5,031 bases of DNA from Lentisphaeria bacterium (GTDB lineage Bacteria > Verrucomicrobiota > Lentisphaeria > Victivallales > UBA1829). Where the stretch lies: assembly GCA_017504325.1 (NCBI GenBank), contig JAFVRL010000266.1, forward strand, positions 1-5,031. Direction: 5' to 3'. Below the pieces are notes generated by a model. It had not been told where the DNA came from and made no database searches. It saw only the letters and a program-made list of their open reading frames with translations. The translations under genes and the position numbers were made by a program. Numbering within the stretch: the stretch's first letter is position 1; the number at the start of each line of letters is the position of its first letter. This document shows positions 1 to 5,031 of this stretch, in pieces.

Positions 1-342
1 ACCATTATGATCATGGGAGATCATTTGTGTCCGAAAGTAAATCTGCCTGATGAGATCGTCAGCAAACAGCAGAATTCCACTGACAGGGAAATCTATACCT
101 GCTTAATCAACCCCGTCATAAAACAAAAACAAAGTTCTGTACGGAAATGCTACGGCATATTCGATCTTGCCCCTACGATTCTGGAAAGTATCGGGGCGAC
201 ATGGCAATCAAGAAAACTCGGTACAGGCGTATCTCTTTTTGCTGATGAAAAAGGCACTCTGGATATATATTCCACAGAAGAATTCAATAGAAAGGTTTTA
301 GGCTATTCCCCCCGGTATATCAAAATACTTCTTGGCGAATGA
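1..342 (+). CDS. LTA synthase/MdoB-like sulfatase-family protein, C-terminal part
   Basis: This is the 3' part of a gene whose start lies left of the window. The frame is open from base 1 to a TGA at 340-342, giving 113 residues. The fragment opens with T-I-M-I-M-G-D-H; the Gly-Asp-His triplet matches the late metal-binding Asp-His pair of alkaline-phosphatase-superfamily enzymes such as LtaS and MdoB/OpgB. Further on come F-D-L-A-P-T-I-L-E-S-I-G-A and L-G-T-G-V-S-L-F, the usual 'DxxPTxLxxLG ... LGxGxSLF' tail of sulfatase/phosphoglycerol transferase proteins. Known family members are membrane proteins with an extracytoplasmic catalytic domain that transfer phosphoglycerol or phosphoethanolamine to envelope glycans; the exact substrate cannot be read from this piece. 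An internal ATG at 7 is not the true start, because the catalytic motif begins at or before it. The gene converges on the solute-binding protein gene, 82 bp apart. Family is fairly sure, specificity unknown. Confidence 0.8.
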   Translation, partial: TIMIMGDHLCPKVNLPDEIVSKQQNSTDREIYTCLINPVIKQKQSSVRKCYGIFDLAPTILESIGATWQSRKLGTGVSLFADEKGTLDIYSTEEFNRKVLGYSPRYIKILLGE

Positions 343-350
343 ATCTCATT

Positions 351-420
351 TTTCTCCGTACCCATCCGTACCCATCCGTACACCTCCGTACCCATCCGTA
401 CACCTCCGTACCCATCCGTA
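351..420. repeat. Tandem 10-bp repeat array between convergent genes
   Basis: Six perfect-length 10-bp units run from 361 to 420 in the order A A B A B A, where A is cccatccgta and B is cacctccgta. A degenerate seventh unit, tttctccgta, precedes them at 351-360. All seven share the hexamer tccgta with exact 10-bp spacing, and the units differ only at positions 2 to 4. The array starts 8 bp after the sulfatase stop and ends 4 bp before the solute-binding protein stop, filling almost the whole gap between two convergent genes. It contains no inverted copy of its unit, so it is not an obvious hairpin terminator. The period is not a multiple of three, so it is not a coding repeat. Its role is unknown. 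Confidence 0.93.
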
Positions 421-424
421 ATTC

Positions 425-2251
425 TTACTTCCGCAGTTCACTCATGGGGATGGGACGGTAAGTTTTTTTCATCTCATTTCTCTGACCGGATTCGATATCC
501 AGATATTTCCAGTTGGAAAAGATGAAATCATGGTGGAAAAGATTTTTCACCCAGGGATGCACCAATATAAAGGCAGTGGGACGGCTTTCAAAGATCCAGG
601 GACACTCTTCCATAAGAAAACGGGTCATTTTCTCATACTTTGCCGTTCTCTGCGGAGAATCTTTCATCTCAAGGATCTCCTCATACATGGCGTCAAAGAG
701 TTTGTTTCTGTAAGATGCCCTGTTGCAGCTGCCCGCATTGGAACTGTAAAAAAGCTGGAAGAAATTTTCCGCATCCGGGTAATCCCCCACCCAGGACAGA
801 CGGAACAACTGCACCTGATCCTGCCGTAATCTCTGGAAAAATCTGGCACGGTTATTGAATACAGGCGTGATCTCAATGCCGATTTTTTTCATATCGGAAG
901 CAAGCATTTCCGCAGTCTGACGGAAAAAAGTTTCCCCGCCAGCCTGATCGAAAGTAAAGAGAAGATTTTTCCCTGTCGCCGGATCGATCCCGCCCGGGTA
1001 GCCTGCTTCTGCAAGCAATTTCTTTGCTTTTTGCAGATCTTTTTCCCCGTAAGAGCCTTTCTCATTTTCCAATGCACCCGCAACTCCGGAGGGAATGGGG
1101 GAATATATTTTCATAAGTCTGCCGTTGGAACTTTCTTTACGGAAATCTTTATCAAAGGCAAGGGAAATGGCCTGACGCAATTTTTTATTGTTTGCCAATC
1201 TTTGATCGCCGAAATGAAAACCAATGTAAGTCACTTCAAAAAAGGGTGCGGAAAGTAACTTTATCCCCCGTTTATGCAAAGCGGGAATAAGATTGCCGGA
1301 AGCATCCGCCACAGCATCAAATTTTTCCCCGTCAAGATTGCAGTAATCCAGTTTTCCCTGTAAAAACATCAGCCAGGCAGCCAGATCCTGACGCACAAAA
1401 TAACACTCCACTCTGTCAAGGTAAGGCAGAGGAATTTTCTTCTCCCCGTTATAATATTCCTTACGGTAATGCGGATATTTTTCCAGGATCATCCGGTGAT
1501 CTTTTGTCCATTCTTTCATTACAAAGGCACCGCTGCCCACAGGATGATCGGCAAACTCCTCCTTGTAATACTCCGCACATTTTCCGGACACCACCGAAAA
1601 AAAGGGCATGGCAAGCGCATAAATAAACCGGGGATCGGATTTGGTCAAAGTGATTGCAAGAGTATGTTCATCCAGTACCCGCAATCCGGCATACTCTTTT
1701 TTATAGGCGGAAAAATCCCCCGGTGGAGTTTTCTCCGCCTCCATTCTGAATTTATCCAATCCAACGATCTTTCCCCGGATCAGAAAATATCCCCCGGACA
1801 TCAGACGGGGGTCTGCAAGACGCAGAATGGAAAAACGCAAGTCTTCCGCCGTTACTTTCCTTGATTTTTTATCCGGAAAACACTTTTTTTCATGGAAATA
1901 AAGATCTTTCCGCAATGTCAGAAGAAGTTTCTTCCCGTCCGCAGAAATTTCCGGCATCTTTTCCAGCATACCGCACTCCAGCTGTACCGGAGTTTTCTTT
2001 GTATAAACATATTGCAGCGGAGTATCAAATATTGCACTGACAAGTTTCTGACTGTAACTGTCGCTTGCCAATGCCGGGTCAAGGGAGGTGATCCTTTTAC
2101 CGATGGAGACATGCAGAACCTTCCGGGCATGCTTCTCCCCCCCGGTATCCTTACCGGAAAAAAGGGTTTTGCCTCCATGAAAAAAAAACAGAATCCCCCC
2201 CGCAACTACAGGAAAAATAATAAACAGGGAAAGAAAAACTTTTTTTTTCAT
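425..2251 (-). CDS. ABC-type solute-binding protein, family 5 (peptide/nickel type)
   Basis: A 608-residue protein of the SBP_bac_5 (OppA/DppA/NikA) family, a typical length or slightly long. Residues 1-4 are M-K-K-K, followed by a hydrophobic segment at about 5-24. The mature domain starts near residue 45. Recognisable family marks are S-L-D-P-A (56-60), a V-T-A-E-D ... S-I-L-R-L-A-D-P stretch (133-148), P-V-G-S-G-A-F (237-243), and later K-K-L-L-A-E-A-G-Y-P-G-G. Family members bind oligopeptides, sugars or metal chelates outside the cytoplasmic membrane and hand them to an ABC permease. There is no lipobox cysteine after the hydrophobic segment (the first Cys is residue 93), so the protein is either secreted or held by an uncleaved N-terminal anchor rather than lipidated. 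The start lies 7 bp after the kinase stop, with AGGA at 2254-2257 as a close-spaced ribosome site. No permease or ATPase gene is adjacent. The first 40 codons are rich in homopolymer runs. The ligand cannot be predicted. Confidence 0.9.
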   Translation of the reverse strand: MKKKVFLSLFIIFPVVAGGILFFFHGGKTLFSGKDTGGEKHARKVLHVSIGKRITSLDPALASDSYSQKLVSAIFDTPLQYVYTKKTPVQLECGMLEKMPEISADGKKLLLTLRKDLYFHEKKCFPDKKSRKVTAEDLRFSILRLADPRLMSGGYFLIRGKIVGLDKFRMEAEKTPPGDFSAYKKEYAGLRVLDEHTLAITLTKSDPRFIYALAMPFFSVVSGKCAEYYKEEFADHPVGSGAFVMKEWTKDHRMILEKYPHYRKEYYNGEKKIPLPYLDRVECYFVRQDLAAWLMFLQGKLDYCNLDGEKFDAVADASGNLIPALHKRGIKLLSAPFFEVTYIGFHFGDQRLANNKKLRQAISLAFDKDFRKESSNGRLMKIYSPIPSGVAGALENEKGSYGEKDLQKAKKLLAEAGYPGGIDPATGKNLLFTFDQAGGETFFRQTAEMLASDMKKIGIEITPVFNNRARFFQRLRQDQVQLFRLSWVGDYPDAENFFQLFYSSNAGSCNRASYRNKLFDAMYEEILEMKDSPQRTAKYEKMTRFLMEECPWIFESRPTAFILVHPWVKNLFHHDFIFSNWKYLDIESGQRNEMKKTYRPIPMSELRK

Positions 2252-2258
2252 GATCCTG

Positions 2259-3554
2259 TCAGCCTTTCATACTGCTGAACATAAACCGGAAAAGAACATA
2301 CAGTATAAAAAAGATTCCGGCAGCTCCGGCAATGCTTGCTGCAACAAGCATTGTCACATATCCGGCAGATCTTCTTTTTTTCTTTTCCATTTTCCCTTTC
2401 TCTGCCGGGGTATTTCCGGTTCTGTTCTCCGGATCTTCAGCAGCTGCAGCCTTATTTTTTTCCTGCTCCGCTGTAATGGGATAAAATCCGGTATCGTTGG
2501 CTGCCGGGGGAAGATTTATCCCCTTTTTCGCAGATACGGCAACGGCATGAAAAAATGCTCCGGACTTATATTTTTTTATGATTTTCGCCAATTCAGCCGC
2601 CACAAAAGGATAGGTCGGGCGTTTTTCCGGATCCCGGTGCATCATTTTCATGATCAGAGCATCCACTTCCGAAGGGATCTCCCGGCGGATCGCCGAGGGC
2701 AAAGGCGGATCTTTTTCTATACGCACATAAACGAGTTCCTCAATATTTTCGTACCCGTTGAAGGGCGGTACTCCTGTAAGAAGATGGTAGAATGTAGCAC
2801 CGAGACTGTATATATCCCCGGGGAAAGATTCCACACCATCCCTTGCTTTTTCCGGACTGACATAGAAAGGACTTCCCCATAAATTTTCCGATCCGCCGGA
2901 GGAAGCTGCCTGATCGAACCTTCTCTGGGCGATCCCGAAATCCCCGATCTTCACATTGCCTTCCAGATCCAGCATGATATTGGCGGGCTTGATATCGTGA
3001 TGTATGATCCCGTATTTTTCCGCCCGCTCAAGTCCTTCGGCAATATCCTGCATCCATTGACAGACCTGAAGGATATCCAGAGGCTCTTTTTTCTCTTCCA
3101 GCACCTTCTCCAGAGAACCGCCGCCCATAAATTCCATAACGATATACGGTTTTTCCTCTGCCACAGAACAGGTATAGATCGCCACAACTGCCTGATGATT
3201 GATCGTTGCCGCAGTACGGGCTTCCTCCAGAAAGAGAGTATGGAAATCTGCATCTGTGTCCCCGGTGACAGACATGATCTTTATTGCCACCTCCCTGTCC
3301 AGTGCAAGATCCAAAGCACGGTACACAGTAGCCATCCCCCCTTCCCCAACGATCTCTTCCAGCAGATAGGAATCAAACCAGCGGGGAACAATAAGGGGAG
3401 CCTGACAACTGGGACAATTCACCACAGAAAACGCAGGTAAATTTGTAGCATCCAGTTTCTGTTCACAATTATAGCAGAAAATCACCAGCGGAGGGGATTC
3501 CCCTCCGTTCACAGCGGAAAGTCCTGTATTGATGTTTTGTCCTTCACTAACCAT
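2259..3554 (-). CDS. Hanks-type Ser/Thr protein kinase with zinc ribbon and C-terminal membrane anchor
   Basis: A 431-residue protein. Residues 27-50 form a likely zinc ribbon: C-Y-N-C (27-30) and C-P-S-C (47-50), 16 residues apart. The kinase domain spans about 63-328: glycine loop G-E-G-G-M-A-T-V-Y (70-78), ATP-binding Lys92 in V-A-I-K, helix-C Glu111 or Glu110, catalytic loop H-H-D-I-K-P-A-N (185-192) with Asp187, Lys189 and Asn192, D-F-G (205-207), S-P-E (233-235), G-D-I-Y-S-L-G (246-252) and Arg312 in subdomain XI. All catalytic residues are present, so it should be active. The usual HRD arginine is His186, making it a non-RD kinase. An Ala/Lys/Glu-rich linker (about 330-395) leads to K-K-K-R-R and one membrane segment (about 399-426), with only five residues after it. 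The kinase therefore faces the cytoplasm and has no external sensor. It starts 37 bp after the hydrolase gene and ends 7 bp before the solute-binding protein gene. The start ATG has only a weak ribosome site, but it is needed to include the zinc ribbon. Confidence 0.93.
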   Translation of the reverse strand: MVSEGQNINTGLSAVNGGESPPLVIFCYNCEQKLDATNLPAFSVVNCPSCQAPLIVPRWFDSYLLEEIVGEGGMATVYRALDLALDREVAIKIMSVTGDTDADFHTLFLEEARTAATINHQAVVAIYTCSVAEEKPYIVMEFMGGGSLEKVLEEKKEPLDILQVCQWMQDIAEGLERAEKYGIIHHDIKPANIMLDLEGNVKIGDFGIAQRRFDQAASSGGSENLWGSPFYVSPEKARDGVESFPGDIYSLGATFYHLLTGVPPFNGYENIEELVYVRIEKDPPLPSAIRREIPSEVDALIMKMMHRDPEKRPTYPFVAAELAKIIKKYKSGAFFHAVAVSAKKGINLPPAANDTGFYPITAEQEKNKAAAAEDPENRTGNTPAEKGKMEKKKRRSAGYVTMLVAASIAGAAGIFFILYVLFRFMFSSMKG

Positions 3555-3591
3555 ATTACACTATCTCAAATCCATCTTTTTATCAACCGGA

Positions 3592-4377
3592 TCAGGCGGT
3601 ATAGAAAGATCCCAGAGGAGTTTCCTGCAACGCCACCTTTAATAATATATCTTCTCTTTTCAATTTCGCCAGTGTTTGAAGTGCAAGATTTTCAACTATT
3701 TCACAATTATTGCACTCTGAACTTATATGAGCAAGGATGATATTCCTTGTTTCCCCGGTGATCATCTCTTCCAGTGCGGCACAGGCATCGGCATTGCAGA
3801 GATGACCGTGCCGGGAAAGAATACGCCGCTTCAGGGAAAGTGCGCGGGAAGAGTTCCGCAGGATATCCGGATCATGATTGGATTCCAGCATAAGGATGGA
3901 ACAACCTTTCAAATGCTCTCTTATCAGTGTATTCACATGCCCCAGATCCGTAGCCACCCCGATCTTCTTTTCTCCGTACCGGAAAACAAATCCCACAGTA
4001 TCCATGGCATCATGGGGCAATGAAAAAGCCCTGACCTCCATTCCACAGACACAGAAAGAATCTCCCGGAGCAAAAAGAATATAATGTTCAGGCAGAAATC
4101 CGTTTTTTTCCGCAACATGACAAACAGGCGAGGTCATATATACATCGATCCCGTATTTGTCGGCAAAAACTCTGCACCCCTTTGTATGATCCCCGTGTTC
4201 ATGGGTGATCAGAAGTGCCCGCACGGAAGAAGGATCAAAAGAACACTTCTCCATCCGTCTTTCCAGTTCCTTTGCACTGAAACCGGCATCCAGAAGGATA
4301 TTGCCTTCCGGTGAATGTATAATACTGGCATTGCCGGAGCTTCCGCTTCCCAAAACCGTCATACCGAATCCGCTCAT
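3592..4377 (-). CDS. YycJ/WalJ-type metallo-beta-lactamase-fold hydrolase
   Basis: A 261-residue protein from the chosen start, normal length for the YycJ/WalJ/VicX family. Visible marks are L-G-S-G-S-S-G-N near the N-terminus (9-16), the metal-binding H-E-H-G-D-H (59-64), L-P-H-D (120-123), A-T-D-L-G-H (142-147), the family-typical L-E-S-N-H-D (164-169), S-R-H-G-H-L-C-N-A-D (188-197) and L-A-H-I-S-S-E-C-N (215-223). These give a two-metal site in a cytoplasmic hydrolase. Known relatives are linked to nuclease activity and, in Bacillota, to the WalRK locus; the substrate here is unknown. The frame stays open upstream to a TTG at 4452, but the ATG at 4375-4377 is preferred: a GGAG ribosome site (4383-4386) sits 5 nt before it, and the extra 25 residues (Cys-rich, unlike the family) add nothing conserved. 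It is the first gene after the promoter at 4508-4535 and appears to lead the kinase and solute-binding protein operon. Confidence 0.92.
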   Translation of the reverse strand: MSGFGMTVLGSGSSGNASIIHSPEGNILLDAGFSAKELERRMEKCSFDPSSVRALLITHEHGDHTKGCRVFADKYGIDVYMTSPVCHVAEKNGFLPEHYILFAPGDSFCVCGMEVRAFSLPHDAMDTVGFVFRYGEKKIGVATDLGHVNTLIREHLKGCSILMLESNHDPDILRNSSRALSLKRRILSRHGHLCNADACAALEEMITGETRNIILAHISSECNNCEIVENLALQTLAKLKREDILLKVALQETPLGSFYTA

Positions 4378-4382
4378 ACTTT

Positions 4383-4386
4383 CTCC
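4383..4386 (-). promoter_or_regulatory. Ribosome binding site that decides the hydrolase start
   Basis: On the minus strand GGAG lies 5 nt upstream of the ATG at 4375-4377. This is the best ribosome site in the cluster and supports that ATG over the in-frame TTG at 4450-4452, which has no comparable site. Confidence 0.7.
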
Positions 4387-4507
4387 ATACCTCAATCCTG
4401 TTTTTCTGACATAAAGCGTCAAAAAACAGCCGCAAAATACTTTCTGGCACAAAAAATGCTTGCAATTTTCTGATTTGATAATTTGCTTTTTTTTCTGTGT
4501 CCGGTAT

Positions 4508-4535
4508 ATTATAGCGCAGATTTTCTTTTTTGCAA
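4508..4535 (-). promoter_or_regulatory. Sigma70-like promoter for the hydrolase-kinase-SBP operon
   Basis: On the minus strand TTGCAA (4530-4535) is followed after 16 bp by a perfect TATAAT (4508-4513). An A/T-rich stretch with two A-tracts (about 4548-4570) lies just upstream and could act as an UP element. Transcription would start near 4501, giving a leader of about 120 nt before the hydrolase ATG at 4377. The leader is A-rich and shows no hairpin strong enough to call a riboswitch or attenuator. It is the only good promoter match seen upstream of the three-gene cluster. Confidence 0.65.
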
Positions 4536-4591
4536 TAGAAGTATGGTAACTTTTTCAACTTTTCAATTATAAATATGGCAGAGATCCTTTC

Positions 4592-4619
4592 ACAAAAATA
4601 TACGGGGAAGTTATCCCCG
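4592..4619 (-). terminator. Probable intrinsic terminator of the secretion ATPase gene
   Basis: Read on the minus strand, CGGGGA and TCCCCG (4614-4619 and 4603-4608) form a perfect 6-bp GC-rich stem around a 5-nt loop, followed by a T-rich tract TATATTTTTG. It begins 4 nt after the ATPase stop codon at 4624-4626. The stem is short and the T-run is interrupted, so termination may be partial. It would separate the ATPase transcript from the operon promoter just downstream. Confidence 0.55.
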
Positions 4620-4623
4620 GAGA

Positions 4624-5031
4624 TCAGTCAAGGTCAGAAGTTGAAACTTTCTGCACATCAGCTTCATTCTGTGCAGATACTGGAAAGCTCCACAATGCTC
4701 CGGCAGCATCCGTACTATGTATGGTGGTCATACCGTTACAGCCGGATAATGCAGCTGAGATAAAGTAAAGGGCCTCTTCTCCTTTGATCTCACCAATCAC
4801 AATATGGTCGATATCCGTCCTAAGACCATTGACAACTAACTCCTTCAGACTGTAGTTAATCTTGTTATCGCCTTTCCGGACAGCAATGTGTTGGAACATC
4901 ATATCAGGGTGGACGTTACTGAATAACTCTTCGTTTTCCTGCACTACTAAAACCGACTCATCATGGGGAATCTCATCCAATAGAGCATTTAAAAGATGGG
5001 TTTTACCGGTTCCGTTCTTACCGCAAATGAT
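4624..5031 (-). CDS. CpaF/VirB11-like secretion ATPase, 5'-cut and with a short C-terminus
   Basis: The frame is open from the right window edge to a TGA at 4624-4626, giving 135 residues; the N-terminal part lies outside the window. In the fragment, Walker A is G-K-N-G-T-G-K-T (residues 4-11), the Asp-box-like region is V-L-V-V-Q-E-N-E-E-L (27-36), Walker B is H-I-V-I-G-E-I-K-G (76-84) with Glu81, and the His box is M-T-T-I-H-S (101-106). Their order and spacing fit the type II/IV secretion ATPases (CpaF/TadA/VirB11), hexameric cytoplasmic motors for pilus assembly, secretion or conjugation. The E-I-K-G-E-E-A-L-Y-F wording recalls CpaF-like proteins in Bacillota conjugative elements (from memory). 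Only 29 residues follow the His box, whereas relatives usually go on for several dozen more, so the gene may be truncated. Neither other frame continues it. A TTG at 4978-4980 is not the start, because Walker A lies upstream. Confidence 0.8.
   Translation of the reverse strand: MICGKNGTGKTHLLNALLDEIPHDESVLVVQENEELFSNVHPDMMFQHIAVRKGDNKINYSLKELVVNGLRTDIDHIVIGEIKGEEALYFISAALSGCNGMTTIHSTDAAGALWSFPVSAQNEADVQKVSTSDLD

Noticed and set aside
338..353. Small hairpin AATGA-atc-TCATT with following Ts after the sulfatase stop, as a terminator
   Set aside because: The stem is only 5 bp, mostly A/T, and overlaps the stop codon. It is too weak to call.
1031..1864. Plus-strand open frames of 75 and 131 codons
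   Set aside because: They lie fully antisense to the solute-binding protein gene, have no recognisable motif, and the minus-strand protein is clearly a conserved family.
2250..2882. Plus-strand open frame of 210 codons
   Set aside because: It is antisense to the kinase gene and its translation is Ser/Arg/Phe-rich without domains; it is a shadow of the coding strand.
4378..4452. N-terminal extension of the hydrolase from a TTG start
   Set aside because: The extra residues are not family-like, the TTG lacks a good ribosome site, and a strong GGAG site precedes the downstream ATG.
4235..4558. Minus-strand open frame of 107 codons upstream of and overlapping the hydrolase gene
   Set aside because: It runs through the promoter and leader and overlaps the hydrolase in another frame, with no domain signal.
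4548..4568. Imperfect direct repeat of GAAAAGTT / GAAAAAGTT on the minus strand as an operator or attachment site
   Set aside because: It is a short A/T-rich repeat of low complexity in a region where this is expected by chance; it may only add to promoter strength.
1..5031. CRISPR arrays, tRNA or rRNA genes, insertion sequences
   Set aside because: No spaced palindromic repeats, tRNA-like cloverleaf, rRNA signature or transposase motif was seen on either strand.

Overview
The window holds five protein-coding regions, two of them cut by the window edges. A plus-strand sulfatase-fold gene end (1-342) converges on a three-gene minus-strand cluster (4377 down to 425). A second minus-strand gene, a secretion ATPase, enters from the right edge and stops at 4624. 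The likely host is a Gram-negative-type bacterium of the PVC superphylum, possibly a gut-associated Lentisphaerota. This rests on a Hanks-type kinase with an N-terminal zinc ribbon and on general protein style. It is an inference with modest confidence; no rRNA or other marker gene is present.

Layout. Positions 1-342 are the C-terminal part of an alkaline-phosphatase-superfamily (LTA synthase/MdoB-like) sulfatase. Positions 351-420 carry a tandem array of 10-bp units lying between the two convergent stop codons. From right to left on the minus strand come a YycJ/WalJ-type metallo-beta-lactamase-fold hydrolase (4377-3592), a membrane-anchored Ser/Thr protein kinase (3554-2259) and a family-5 solute-binding protein (2251-425). 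The gaps are 37 bp and 7 bp, and no terminator is visible between the genes, so they look like one operon. A sigma70-like promoter (TTGCAA, 16 bp, TATAAT) lies at 4508-4535 and gives an A-rich leader of roughly 120 nt. Positions 4624-5031 are a CpaF/VirB11-like secretion ATPase fragment with Walker A, Walker B and His-box motifs. It ends unusually soon after the His box and is followed at once by a terminator-like hairpin.

How the genes may work together. The most interesting unit is the kinase plus solute-binding protein pair. The kinase has a C-terminal membrane anchor but no extracytoplasmic sensor domain. The next gene encodes a membrane-tethered or exported peptide/nickel-type binding protein with no ABC permease or ATPase beside it, and it is the last gene of the cluster. 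This suggests, without proving it, a signalling role for the binding protein. The sulfatase and the secretion ATPase appear unrelated to the operon.
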